Part shown: positions 46,603-55,070 of the stretch, in pieces
Layout: each line of letters opens with the position of its first letter
Numbering within the stretch: the first letter of the stretch is position 1
NCBI GenBank assembly: GCA_016717335.1
Contig: JADKFS010000008.1
Span: 310,001-374,000, forward strand
From: Candidatus Ribeiella danica
GTDB lineage: Bacteria > Chloroflexota > Chloroflexia > Chloroflexales > Roseiflexaceae
Reading direction: 5' to 3'
Length of the DNA: 64,000 bases
Position numbers and translations under genes: made by a program
The notes under the pieces: model-generated
The model's input: the letters and a program-made list of their open reading frames with translations, nothing else
Database searches by the model: none
What the model was told of the DNA's origin: nothing

Positions 46603-47850
46603 ATGGCACATCGCACTATCGTCGGAATCGATGTGGGTACCACCAAAGTCTGCACCATCGTGGCGCAGGTCCAGGACAACGGGCGCGTCAACGTGCTCGG
46701 CGTCGGCCTGACAGCCTCGAAAGGGCTCGACAAAGGGGTGGTCGTCAACATCGACGATGCTGTCAACGCTATCGCCACAAGCGTCGAGAAGGCCGAGCGG
46801 CTCTCGGGCTACCGGATCGGCACCGCGTTTGTCGGCGTGGCGGGGCGGCACATTGCGTCGCTCAACAGCCGCGGTGTCGTGGCGGTCGCGCGGAGCGACC
46901 ACGAGATCACTCGCAGCGACATCGCGCGCGCGGTCGAGGCGGCCCAGGCGGTCGCCATCCCGACGCAGCGCGAGGTCATTCACGTCATCCCGCGCGCGTA
47001 CGTCGTCGATGGGCACGAGGGCATCCGCGACCCGATCGGCATGTCGGGCTTCCGGCTCGAAGTCGAGACCCACATCGTCACCGGCGAGGTGATGGCGATC
47101 CAGAACCTGATCAAGAGCGTCCAGAAGGCCGGCGTGGAGATCGACGACCTGGTGCTGCAGCCGCTGGCCTCGGGCGAGGCGGTGCTGGCGTCCGACGACA
47201 AAGACCGCGGGGTCGTGCTGGTGGACATCGGCGGCGGCACCACCGACATCGCCGTGTTCGTGCAGGGGGGGATCTGGCACACCAGCGTGATCCCGGTGGG
47301 CGGCAATCATTTCACGAACGACATCGTGCTGGTGCTGCAGACGCCGCACAACACCGCCGAGTATCTCAAGCTGAAGTACGGCTCGGCGATCGCCGACCAG
47401 CCGGCCGACGACGGCTCCGACCTGATCGAGGCCGAGGGATTCACGCTGGGCGAGCGGCAGCAGATCAGCCGCTCGATGCTGAACCAGGTGCTGCAGGCGC
47501 GCGCAGAGGAGGTGATTGAGCTTATCTACAACGAGATCCGCCGCAGCGGCTACGAGGGCCTGCTACCGGCCGGCGTGGTGCTGACCGGCGGATCGGCGCA
47601 GCTGCCGCGCTTCGACGAGCTGATGCGCGATATGCTGGGTATTCCCGTGCGGATCGGCGCGCCGACCGAGCTGACCGGCCTGTCCGACTCGATTGATAGC
47701 CCGCCGTACGCCACCGGCGTCGGCCTGCTGCGCTGGGGGGCGCGCCACGGACTGGCGATGCTCAACTCGCCCAGCTCCATGTCCGATCGCAACGGCCTGG
47801 GCTCGACTTACGAGCGCTTCAAGGGATGGCTGAGGGAATTCCTTCCGTAG
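46603..47850 (+). CDS. Cell division protein FtsA
   Basis: Actin-like ATPase of 415 aa that tethers FtsZ to the membrane. IVGIDVGTTKVCTIVAQV (phosphate 1), the SHS2-type 1C region, VLVDIGGGTTDIAVF (phosphate 2) and VVLTGGSAQLPRFDELMRDMLGIPVRIG are visible; the C-terminal amphipathic helix is YERFKGWLREFLP. ATG with GAGGG upstream. Confidence 0.97.
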   Translation: MAHRTIVGIDVGTTKVCTIVAQVQDNGRVNVLGVGLTASKGLDKGVVVNIDDAVNAIATSVEKAERLSGYRIGTAFVGVAGRHIASLNSRGVVAVARSDHEITRSDIARAVEAAQAVAIPTQREVIHVIPRAYVVDGHEGIRDPIGMSGFRLEVETHIVTGEVMAIQNLIKSVQKAGVEIDDLVLQPLASGEAVLASDDKDRGVVLVDIGGGTTDIAVFVQGGIWHTSVIPVGGNHFTNDIVLVLQTPHNTAEYLKLKYGSAIADQPADDGSDLIEAEGFTLGERQQISRSMLNQVLQARAEEVIELIYNEIRRSGYEGLLPAGVVLTGGSAQLPRFDELMRDMLGIPVRIGAPTELTGLSDSIDSPPYATGVGLLRWGARHGLAMLNSPSSMSDRNGLGSTYERFKGWLREFLP

Positions 47851-47851
47851 T

Positions 47852-47970
47852 ATTCAGATGTCAGTAGCCAGATGTCAGTACCGATGAGCAGCGATGACAC
47901 ACCGTGTACCTGCCAGAGGCTGACAATGAACTACTGACTACTGACTACTGACTACTGACTACTAACGACA
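47852..47970. repeat. TGACTAC-type inverted array before ftsZ
   Basis: TCAGATGTCAGTAGCCAGATG left units; five perfect ACTGACT heptamers (about 47930-47960) on the right, followed by AGGAGG and the ftsZ ATG. Confidence 0.92.
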
Positions 47971-47982
47971 GGAGGCAATTGC

Positions 47983-49182
47983 ATGGCAGATTTTAGCAAC
48001 TTCAACATGTCCCCCGAGCCGCACGCGGTCATCAAGGTCATCGGGGTGGGCGGCGGCGGATCGAACGCGGTCGATCGGATGGTCGCGGATGGCGTGCAGG
48101 GCGTCGAGTTCATCACCGTGAACACCGACGCGCAGGCGCTGATGCACTCGCAGGCGGATATCCGCATCCGGATCGGCGACAAGCTGACCAAAGGCCTCGG
48201 CTCGGGCGGCAACCCCGTGATCGGGCAAAAGGCTGCCGAGGAGACCACCGAGGAGATCTACGAGGCGCTCAAGGGCGCCGACATGGTCTTCATCACGGCC
48301 GGGATGGGCGGCGGCACCGGCACGGGCGCCGCACCGATCATCGCCAGCATCGCGCAGGACTTGGGGCTTCTGACGGTCGGCGTGGTCACGCGGCCGTTCA
48401 CCTTCGAGGGCAACCATCGCCGCAAGACGGCCGAGCAGGGCATCGATCAGCTCAAGCCGATGGTCGACACACTGATCATCATCCCGAACGACCGGCTGCT
48501 GCAGACCGCCAGCAAGAGCACCTCGATGCTGCAGGCGTTCCAGATGGCCGACAACGTGCTGCGCCAGGGCATCCAGGGCATCTCGGACCTGATCACCCAG
48601 CGCGGCCTGATCAACGTCGACTTCGCCGATGTGAAGACGATCATGGCCCAGCAGGGCTCGGCGCTGATGGCGATCGGCAGCGGCAGCGGCGACAACCGCA
48701 TGGTCGACGCGGTCAACGAGGCGATCGCCTCGCCGCTGCTGGAGGTCTCGATCGACGGCGCCAAGGGCGTGCTGCTCAACATCATCGGCAGCGAGGATCT
48801 GGGCATCCTGGAGGTCTACGAGGCCGCCGACATCGTGGCCAAGGCGGTCGACCCCGACGCGCAGATTATTTTCGGCGCGGTGATCGACCCGACTTTCCCG
48901 GCCGGCCAGGTCAAGCTGACGCTGATCGCCACCGGCTTCGACGCCTCGCGCCCGAACGTGCAGCGCTCGCGCCCGTACCCGTCGAATATGGCGCAGGGCC
49001 AGCCGGGGCAGCCCGCCGCGGCCCACCAGCAGCCACTGCCGGTTGCAAGCCAGCCGGCCGCCCAGCCGCAGCGCACGCCGCTGCAGCCGCAGCAGCCGCG
49101 CGCCACGCCGGCGTTCAGCAGCAGCGACGATCTCGATATCCCGCCGTTCCTGCGGAACCGCAACCGCACCCGCGGCCAGTAG
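47983..49182 (+). CDS. Cell division protein FtsZ
   Basis: Tubulin-like GTPase of 399 aa forming the Z-ring. GVGGGGSNAVDRM, the tubulin signature GMGGGTGTGAAP, and the T7 loop NVDFADVKTIM are complete. A Gln/Pro-rich linker precedes the C-terminal peptide DLDIPPFLRNRNR, which binds FtsA and other partners. ATG with AGGAGG upstream. Last gene of the dcw cluster. Confidence 0.98.
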   Translation: MADFSNFNMSPEPHAVIKVIGVGGGGSNAVDRMVADGVQGVEFITVNTDAQALMHSQADIRIRIGDKLTKGLGSGGNPVIGQKAAEETTEEIYEALKGADMVFITAGMGGGTGTGAAPIIASIAQDLGLLTVGVVTRPFTFEGNHRRKTAEQGIDQLKPMVDTLIIIPNDRLLQTASKSTSMLQAFQMADNVLRQGIQGISDLITQRGLINVDFADVKTIMAQQGSALMAIGSGSGDNRMVDAVNEAIASPLLEVSIDGAKGVLLNIIGSEDLGILEVYEAADIVAKAVDPDAQIIFGAVIDPTFPAGQVKLTLIATGFDASRPNVQRSRPYPSNMAQGQPGQPAAAHQQPLPVASQPAAQPQRTPLQPQQPRATPAFSSSDDLDIPPFLRNRNRTRGQ

Positions 49183-49253
49183 GTGACAAGGTGGCAAGGT
49201 GACATCCGGAGCAGAGCGATTTGCCGTGTCACCCCTCACCTTGTCACCCCTTC
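49182..49253. repeat. GGTGACAA inverted array after ftsZ
   Basis: GGTGACAAGGTGGCAAGGTG left arm and CACCCCTCACCTTGTCACCC right arm. A 7-bp CCGGGGA/TCCCCGG hairpin follows at 49265-49291. Confidence 0.88.
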
Positions 49254-49330
49254 AACCGATAAAGCCGGGGATCGCGCACATGCGTCCCCGGTTCGCCGTA
49301 TCTAGGGCCTTCTACTAGCGGAGGTCGTTT

Positions 49331-49500
49331 ATGTCAGAGGCGGCGGGCCGGCGCGTCCGCAGCATGCAGGCAGGCTCGGCAATGCGGCCGCGCCGCTGGT
49401 ACACCGACGAGATCGCGCCTCAAAACAGTTATGTCAAACTGACGTCGCGGATCTGGCGCTATCAGTCGCTCATTCGAGGCAGGCAGGCCGACGCCGCTCT
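49331..49500 (+). CDS. Possible small ORF after ftsZ
   Basis: ATG at 49331 preceded by a perfect GGAGG with 6-nt spacing. The frame stays open for 164 codons but runs straight through a terminator at 49490-49526 and then antisense to the next gene. If real, the product is about 55 aa (MSEAAGRRVRSMQ...SLIRGRQADAA) and the true stop is lost or frameshifted. No family recognised. Confidence 0.25.
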
Positions 49501-49526
49501 GAGGGTTCAGGCGGCGTCAGTTTTTT
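49490..49526 (+). terminator. Strong Rho-independent terminator
   Basis: GACGCCGC (49490-49497) pairs with GCGGCGTC (49511-49518); six T follow at 49521-49526. It ends the dcw transcript or a short RNA starting near 49300. Confidence 0.88.
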
Positions 49527-49538
49527 GCCGAGGGCCAA

Positions 49539-50294
49539 TCAGTGATCTTCCACCTTCAGCAGGACGCCGAGCCGGTCAAACAGCCTCTGCGCGAGCGGCC
49601 AGCCGCGCGTATCCACCAGCGGCCCCTCCGCGCTCGGGCGGGCCAGCAGCAGCAGCACCTCGCGGTACGGCGGCGGCAGCTCGACATCCGGCAGCAGCAG
49701 ATCGTCGCCGCGCCGCTCGACCACCCACGGGCGCGGGTCCAGCTCCAGCGCCTGGGCGTAGCCGGTCAGAAACGCCTCAGTCTCCTGCAGCGCGCGCAGG
49801 CCAATCCCGCCGCCGCGCTCCTTGAACGCCAGGTAGAATGAGGTCGAGCCACGCCCCTTGCGCCGCCGCAGCACCCAGCCGTCGTAGAGCGTCACTCCGG
49901 CGACGCCGTCGCGAGTCTCGGGCGCGAGTAGGTGCCAGCGCAGCCGCCGCAGGTCGAAGTGGCTGAACTGCTCGATCGCGACGGCGAGCGGGCGCCAGCC
50001 CACCCCGCCGATCGGCGGGGGCTGCCGCGGCCCAGGCAGCCTGTCCACCCGATCGGCGATCGTGCGAACAGAGATGTCGCGCTCGCGCAGGCGCGCCAGC
50101 AGGCCATCGCGCCGCCAGGTCGTCAGCTCGAACAGCCGGCCGGTCATCACCCCCTCGTCCTTGAGCAGCGGGGGGACGCGCGAGTCGTGCACCAGGAAAC
50201 GGTTCGGCGCGATCTCGTCCAACCCGATCGCGCTGTGCCGGGGCCGCCTTGTGGAAGATCGGGGCATACGCAGTGTCGCCTTACTCACCTTCAC
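49539..50294 (-). CDS. Hypothetical protein, unknown family
   Basis: About 251 aa, soluble, Arg/Leu-rich, with no membrane segment. I do not recognise a domain. Conserved-looking patches are NRFLVHDSRVPPLLKDEG, WRPLAVAIEQFSHFDLRRLRWHLLAP and VTLYDGWVLRRRKGRG. The GTG at 50294 overlaps the stop of the upstream gene, which suggests coupling; ATG at 50267 is the alternative start. Probably one operon with the rubrerythrin/DinB fusion. Confidence 0.65.
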   Translation of the reverse strand: MKVSKATLRMPRSSTRRPRHSAIGLDEIAPNRFLVHDSRVPPLLKDEGVMTGRLFELTTWRRDGLLARLRERDISVRTIADRVDRLPGPRQPPPIGGVGWRPLAVAIEQFSHFDLRRLRWHLLAPETRDGVAGVTLYDGWVLRRRKGRGSTSFYLAFKERGGGIGLRALQETEAFLTGYAQALELDPRPWVVERRGDDLLLPDVELPPPYREVLLLLARPSAEGPLVDTRGWPLAQRLFDRLGVLLKVEDH

Positions 50295-51291
50295 TCACAT
50301 CGGCCACCACCGCCCCGTTGAGGTCGACGGCAGCGCGCCCCTCACCATCGACCGCGATGAGCAGGTCGTGGCGAATCTGGGCCATCTCGACCAGGTGGGT
50401 GCGCTCGTGATTCACCACCCAGTTGCCCTGATGCAGCAGGTTGATATCGCCGTACAGCTCGTGGTGGCCCATGCGATGCCAGGCCGCGCTGGTCAGGCCG
50501 CGCAGCAGGTTGAGCGACTGGCGCCGGCTGGCGCGGAACGCCTCCAGGATCGCAGCGACCGGCTGGCTGCGGTAGGCCACGGCCGCGTCGAGCCGCGGCG
50601 GGTGGGCCGGCGGCAGCTCCGGCCGATCGGTCTCCAGGATCAGCCAGGCCCGCTCGCGAAAGACCGCGTCGATATCGACCAAGTGGCCGATCAGCTCCTT
50701 GAGCGACGGGACGTCGGACGACAGGCGGCGCGCCAGCAGATCCTCGTCCAAGCTCTGGCACATCTTGCGCAGCGCGTCCTCGGTGTGCTCGAGGAACTGC
50801 ATAATCGCGTATGGCCCGAGCACGCCCATCGCCTCGATCGCGCGAAACGCCTTGTGAGCCTCGGGCACTGCCCCGCAGTTCGGGCACGCGCCGACGATCT
50901 GGCCCTCGCGCAGGGCGCCGCAGGTGGAGCAGACGAAGACATCGCCGATCTCGTCGGCGCGCAGGTCGCGGTTTTCGGCCAGCGCGGCCTGCGCGCGCTG
51001 GAGCATGTCGCGCGCCAGCGGGTTGGTGCCGGTGATCGGGCCGGTGGCGATCGCCTCCGGCTCAAGCCCGGCCAGGGCGCGCTCGACGCTGCGGGTGGCC
51101 GAGCTGACTTCGCCAAGCTGACGGAACACGTCTTCGGCGCGCGCGATCTTCGCGGCCGCCAGCGCCTCGAACAGGCGCGCGATGTTGAAGCGCCGCTCGT
51201 GACGCGCCTGCTGAGCCCAGGCCCGGTAGGCAGTGTGGCCTAGGCTTGCGCTGGTAAATAGACGGCGCAGCTCCGATTGATCCGTGGTCAT
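50281..51291 (-). CDS. Rubrerythrin-like/DinB fusion protein
   Basis: 336 aa with three parts. Residues 1-110 are a ferritin-like helical bundle resembling rubrerythrin, although the usual ExxH iron ligands look degenerate (EALAAAKIARAE). Residues 115-145 form a rubredoxin-like knuckle CSTCGALREGQIVGACPNCG. Residues 155-330 are a DinB-type four-helix domain with HLVDIDAVFRERA and NHERTHLVEM histidines. Rubrerythrins reduce peroxide; DinB domains are metal- and thiol-dependent transferases. The fusion suggests oxidative or thiol stress but the reaction is unknown. Confidence 0.75.
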   Translation of the reverse strand: MTTDQSELRRLFTSASLGHTAYRAWAQQARHERRFNIARLFEALAAAKIARAEDVFRQLGEVSSATRSVERALAGLEPEAIATGPITGTNPLARDMLQRAQAALAENRDLRADEIGDVFVCSTCGALREGQIVGACPNCGAVPEAHKAFRAIEAMGVLGPYAIMQFLEHTEDALRKMCQSLDEDLLARRLSSDVPSLKELIGHLVDIDAVFRERAWLILETDRPELPPAHPPRLDAAVAYRSQPVAAILEAFRASRRQSLNLLRGLTSAAWHRMGHHELYGDINLLHQGNWVVNHERTHLVEMAQIRHDLLIAVDGEGRAAVDLNGAVVADVSEGE

Positions 51292-51489
51292 AGTCCTCTG
51301 CTCGCCTCCCTAAAGTCGTTGACGGGACCTGCGCGACGCGCCCACTTGACCTCCTCCCCCCGCAGGATCAAGAAGTGAACGGCGACACCTGGCAGCCCCT
51401 GTCGTTTGATGTTGTCGCCTACTACTATACTGGCGATCACCCATTCCATGCAAGTCGCACACCTTGGCACGGATTATGGGCACACATAC

Positions 51490-51531
51490 ACGCATACACG
51501 GATTGTGGGATGTAGCAATCCGTGTATGCGT
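51490..51531. other. Perfect 16-bp inverted repeat
   Basis: Arms 51490-51505 and 51516-51531, loop of 10. A third partial copy (AATCCGTGT) lies at 51540-51548. No U-run on either side, so it may be an operator or a bidirectional terminator between divergent genes. Confidence 0.6.
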
Positions 51532-51550
51532 TGTCAGAAATCCGTGTCGC

Positions 51551-51579
51551 TTGACGGTGCGCGCGTTTCCTGGTAGCTT
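51551..51579 (+). promoter_or_regulatory. Promoter of the polysaccharide locus
   Basis: TTGACG (51551-51556), 17-bp spacer, TAGCTT (51574-51579), 39 bases before the glycosyltransferase ATG. Confidence 0.6.
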
Positions 51580-51617
51580 AGGGTGCAGCGTCCGACGAGT
51601 ACGAGTAGCAGGCGACT

Positions 51618-52700
51618 ATGCGCGTCGCGATCGTCCACGATTACCTCAACCAGTACGGCGGCGCCGAGCGCGTGCTGGAGGCGCTGCACGCGCTGTTCCC
51701 CGACGCGCCGGTCTATACGTCGATCTACGATCCGGCAGCCATGCCGGACGCTTATCGCGCCTGGGATATCCGCACCTCGTGGATGCAGGGCCTGCCCGGC
51801 TGGCGGCGCCACTTCCGCAAGTACTTCCTGCTATACCCCAGCGCATTCGAGAGCTTCAACCTCGGCGGCTACGACCTGATCGTGAGCAGCAGCAGCGCCT
51901 ACGCCAAGGGCATCATCCCGGCACCCGGCGCGCGGCACATCTGCTACTGCCACACGCCGATGCGCTTCGCCTGGCGCACCGACGCTTATGTCGAGCGCGA
52001 GCGCATCGGCGGGCTGCAGAGCGCTATCTTGCCCATCATGCTCACCTATGTTAGACTGTGGGACGTCGCAACCGCGCCGCGCGTCGACCAGTTCATCGCC
52101 AACTCGCGCGAGGTGGCCGGTCGTATCGCGCGCTACTACGGGCGCCAGGCCGTTATCATCCCGCCGCCGGTCGATCTGCCGCCCTACCGGCCGGAGGCGC
52201 CGGGCGATTTCTACCTGGCCGGCGGCCGGCTGATCCCATACAAGCGGCTCGACCTGGCCGTGCGCGCCTTCACGGCGCTGCGCCTCCCGCTGAAGATCTT
52301 CGGCGAAGGGCGCGACCGCGCCGCGCTGCAGGCGCTGGCCGGGCCAAGCATCGAGTTTCTCGGATACGTGAGCGAAGATCGGCGACAGGAGCTGTTCGCG
52401 CGCTGCCGGGCCTTCGTCTTCCCAGGCGAGGAGGACTTCGGCATCACGCCGCTGGAGGCGATGGCCGCCGGACGACCGGTGATCGCTTACGCCGCCGGCG
52501 GCGCGCTCGACACGGTCGTCGAGGGTGTCACCGGCCGCTTCTTCCGCGAGCCGTCCGCGGCGGCGCTGGCGGCCGCAGTTGCCCTGTCGCAGAGCGACCA
52601 GTACGACCCGGCCGCTATCCGTGGCCACGCCGAGGGGTTTGGGCGCGATGTCTTTCTCAGCCGAATGCGTGAGGTAATTAATGACATGGTGACAAAGTGA
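51618..52700 (+). CDS. GT4-family glycosyltransferase
   Basis: 360 aa, GT-B fold retaining transferase. N-terminal VAIVHDYLNQYGGAERVLEAL is a typical acceptor-domain opening; the C-terminal FPGEEDFGITPLEAMAAGRPVIAY holds the E-x7-E sugar-nucleotide motif. First gene of the polysaccharide locus. Donor and acceptor sugars cannot be told. The last codons and stop lie in a GGTGACAA array. Confidence 0.9.
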   Translation: MRVAIVHDYLNQYGGAERVLEALHALFPDAPVYTSIYDPAAMPDAYRAWDIRTSWMQGLPGWRRHFRKYFLLYPSAFESFNLGGYDLIVSSSSAYAKGIIPAPGARHICYCHTPMRFAWRTDAYVERERIGGLQSAILPIMLTYVRLWDVATAPRVDQFIANSREVAGRIARYYGRQAVIIPPPVDLPPYRPEAPGDFYLAGGRLIPYKRLDLAVRAFTALRLPLKIFGEGRDRAALQALAGPSIEFLGYVSEDRRQELFARCRAFVFPGEEDFGITPLEAMAAGRPVIAYAAGGALDTVVEGVTGRFFREPSAAALAAAVALSQSDQYDPAAIRGHAEGFGRDVFLSRMREVINDMVTK

Positions 52701-52770
52701 GGGGGTGACAAGGTGATTCGCGCATGCATCGTCACCCTGTCACCTTATCACCAGGTCACCCGGTCACGAT
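52688..52770. repeat. GGTGACAA/GTCACC inverted array
   Basis: Left arm 52688-52715 contains the glycosyltransferase stop; right arm about 52730-52768 abuts the ATG of the next gene. Confidence 0.88.
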
Positions 52771-53406
52771 ATGGAGCTACGCCTGTACCTGGACATCCTG
52801 CGCCGGCGCTGGCCGATCGTCGTCGCGCTGCCGCTGCTGGTGGCGCTGATCAGCCTGGCGGCCGGTCTGGCGCGGCCCGCCCGCTTTGGCGCCAGCGCGC
52901 GGCTGCTGATCACCCGCGCGGCGATGGCTGGAGGCACGGCCGGTCTGACCGACCAGGGCGAGGACAAGACCGCCCAGGATCTGCCGGCGATCGTCAGCGG
53001 CGCGACCTTCCGGAGCGACCTGGCGGCCGAGCTGGCGCGCCAGGGGCGAGCGATCGACCCGGCCGCGCTCGCCGGCGCGATCCAGGCCAGCAACCAGGAT
53101 CACATCGTCACGATCGCGGTCCAGGCCGCCAGCCCCGGCGACGCAGTCGCGATCGTCCAGGCGGCGATCGATCTGGTAGGGCGCAATGGGCTGCAATACT
53201 GGGGTGATCGCGGTGCGACGGCCGCTCGGCCCGGCCTGAACGTCGCAGTGCTCGACCCGCCCGAGCAGGCCGCGCGCCTAAACGGGCCGCGCTCGATCGC
53301 GCTCGATGTCGGCCTGCGCACGCTGCTGGGGCTGGTCGCCGCCGTCGGGGCCGCCTTCGCGCTGCACTACCTGGCGCCGAGACAGGGTTACGGGGTGACA
53401 AGGTGA
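52771..53406 (+). CDS. Wzz-like chain-length/export regulator 1
   Basis: 211 aa. N-terminal LRLYLDILRRRWPIVVALPLLVALISLA (Wzz helix 1), extracytoplasmic middle, C-terminal helix near RTLLGLVAAVGAAFALHYL. Proteins of this family set chain length and partner BY-kinases in polysaccharide export. No ribosome binding site; the ATG follows a repeat arm. The last residues GYGVTR are repeat-encoded. Confidence 0.8.
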   Translation: MELRLYLDILRRRWPIVVALPLLVALISLAAGLARPARFGASARLLITRAAMAGGTAGLTDQGEDKTAQDLPAIVSGATFRSDLAAELARQGRAIDPAALAGAIQASNQDHIVTIAVQAASPGDAVAIVQAAIDLVGRNGLQYWGDRGATAARPGLNVAVLDPPEQAARLNGPRSIALDVGLRTLLGLVAAVGAAFALHYLAPRQGYGVTR

Positions 53407-53600
53407 CAAGGTGACCGGGTGGCTTGGGGCTCAAGCGAGACAAGGAGACAAGGAGACAAGGAGACAAGATGACCGGGTGATAGGGTATCGAATGCTGTCC
53501 CCTGTCCCCTGTCCCCTGCCCCCTGTCCTTGGCCCTTGGTCCATCGTCCTACTGACTACCGACTACTGACTACCGACTACCGACACGAGGCAGTTCACAC
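53391..53600. repeat. Composite array region between the two Wzz genes
   Basis: GGTGACAA, GACAAGGA, CCTGTCC and CTTGGCCCTTGGTCC units, then ACCGACTACTGACT units, lie in a row over 200 bases. Several families meet here without coding sequence. Confidence 0.88.
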
Positions 53601-53603
53601 GCT

Positions 53604-54260
53604 ATGCTACTTTCGGACTACGCGAATGTGCTGCGGCGCCGCTGGTGGGTGATCCTGCTGACGGCGTTCGTCGCGGCCGCCAGCGCCTACGTCTTCACGC
53701 GCTTCCAGGAGCGGCTGTACCGCTCCGAGGCGACCTACCTGGTCGTCGCGAACCAGCTCGACAACGGCCTGTCGATCGTGCTCGAAAACAACATGAACAG
53801 CTACCGCGAGCTGGCGCTGGCCCCAAAGGAGCTCGACAAGATCAGCGGCGACCTCAAGCTCGACCGCGACGCCGACTGGCTGCTCAACAAGCACGTCGCC
53901 ATCCAGGCGCTGCCCGACGAGCGCAAGATGATCGTCCAGGTGACCTACCCCGACGCCGACACCGCGCCGAGGCTTGCAAACGCGATCGGCGCGAACATGG
54001 TCGGGCTGGTCGCGTCGCTGAACAGCGCCCTGGAGGGCACCAACCGGATCAACATCCGCGAGCTGCAGTCGGCGCGCCCGCCCCAGCTCTACTGGCCGCA
54101 GACCAAGATCATCGTGGCGGCCGGCGGGGTGCTCGGCATCGTGATCGGGCTGCTGCTGGCGTTCGCCCTGGAGGCGCTGGACAACTCGCTCAAGACGCCC
54201 GCCGACGTCGAGCGCTTCGTCGGGCTAACGACCCTCGGCGCGATCCCAACCGTCGAGTAA
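53604..54260 (+). CDS. Wzz-like chain-length/export regulator 2 (YveK/CapA-type)
   Basis: 218 aa. LLSDYANVLRRRWWVILLTAFVAAASAYVF at the N-terminus, a coiled extracytoplasmic part, and C-terminal IIVAAGGVLGIVIGLLLAFALEALDNSLKTPADVERF, the usual end of CapA-type activators that stimulate an adjacent tyrosine kinase. The kinase gene follows after a repeat. Confidence 0.88.
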   Translation: MLLSDYANVLRRRWWVILLTAFVAAASAYVFTRFQERLYRSEATYLVVANQLDNGLSIVLENNMNSYRELALAPKELDKISGDLKLDRDADWLLNKHVAIQALPDERKMIVQVTYPDADTAPRLANAIGANMVGLVASLNSALEGTNRINIRELQSARPPQLYWPQTKIIVAAGGVLGIVIGLLLAFALEALDNSLKTPADVERFVGLTTLGAIPTVE

Positions 54261-54322
54261 GTTATGAGTTATGAATTTCCTTCAACTCATAACTCAAAAC
54301 TCATGACTCATAACTCAAAACT
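54261..54322. repeat. ACTCATA/ACTCAAA inverted array
   Basis: GTTATGAGTTATGAATT left arm, AACTCATAACTCAAAACTCA right arm; abuts the kinase ATG. Confidence 0.9.
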
Positions 54323-55000
54323 ATGAACGCACCATCCAACGGTCAGGCCGGCGCAGCGCTGATCGCCCTGCGCGACCCGCGCTCGCCGGCGGCCGAAGCC
54401 TACCGGACACTCAGGACCAACCTCCAGTTCTCGAGCCTCGACAAGCCGCTGCACACGCTGCTGGCCACCAGCAGCGCGCCCGACGAGGGCAAGTCGACCA
54501 CGCTGGCGAACCTGGCCGTCACCATCGCCCAGTCCGAGCAGCGCGTGATCCTGGTCGACTGCGACCTGCGCCGGCCGACGCTCCACGCGCTGTTCGAGCT
54601 GCCCAACGAGGCCGGGCTGACCAGCATGATCCTCTCGCCCGAGGACGCGCCGATCCCCCTGCAGGAGACCGGCGTGCCGGGCCTGTCGCTGCTGACTAGC
54701 GGCCCGCTGCCGCCGCGCCCGGCCGACATTCTTGGCTCGCGCCGGATGGAGGCGGTGATCGCGCGGCTGCGCGCCGAGGCCGATATCGTGCTGTTCGACA
54801 CCCCGCCGGTGGTCGCCGTCACCGACGCCGCCGTGCTGGCGACCAGGGTGGACGGCGTGCTGCTGGTGTTCCAGGCCGGCAAGACCAGCCGCGACCGCGC
54901 CCGCCAGGCCCGCCAGATCCTCGAGAAAGTCAAGGCCAACATCGTCGGCGTGGTGCTGAACAACGCCGAGGTCGAGAAAGAGTACGGCTACTACGGCTGA
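54323..55000 (+). CDS. BY-kinase (CpsD/CapB-type tyrosine kinase)
   Basis: 225 aa, P-loop bacterial tyrosine kinase. Walker A SSAPDEGKSTT, Walker A' VILVDCDLRRPT, Walker B IVLFDTPP, and a short C-terminal tyrosine cluster EYGYYG that would be autophosphorylated. It should be activated by the membrane protein encoded just upstream and reversed by the PHP phosphatase downstream. Confidence 0.93.
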   Translation: MNAPSNGQAGAALIALRDPRSPAAEAYRTLRTNLQFSSLDKPLHTLLATSSAPDEGKSTTLANLAVTIAQSEQRVILVDCDLRRPTLHALFELPNEAGLTSMILSPEDAPIPLQETGVPGLSLLTSGPLPPRPADILGSRRMEAVIARLRAEADIVLFDTPPVVAVTDAAVLATRVDGVLLVFQAGKTSRDRARQARQILEKVKANIVGVVLNNAEVEKEYGYYG

Positions 55001-55070
55001 TTGCAGATTGTAGATTGCAGATTTCAGATGAGTGTGAATGCAATCTACAATCTACAATCTGCAATCTACA
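55001..55070. repeat. CAATCTA/TAGATTG inverted array
   Basis: GATTGCAGATTGTAGATTGC left arm; CAATCTACAATCTACAATC right arm; abuts the phosphatase ATG. Confidence 0.92.

Noticed and set aside
47920..47970. CRISPR-like appearance of repeated ACTGACT units
   Set aside because: Units are contiguous heptamers without unique spacers, and no cas genes are near.
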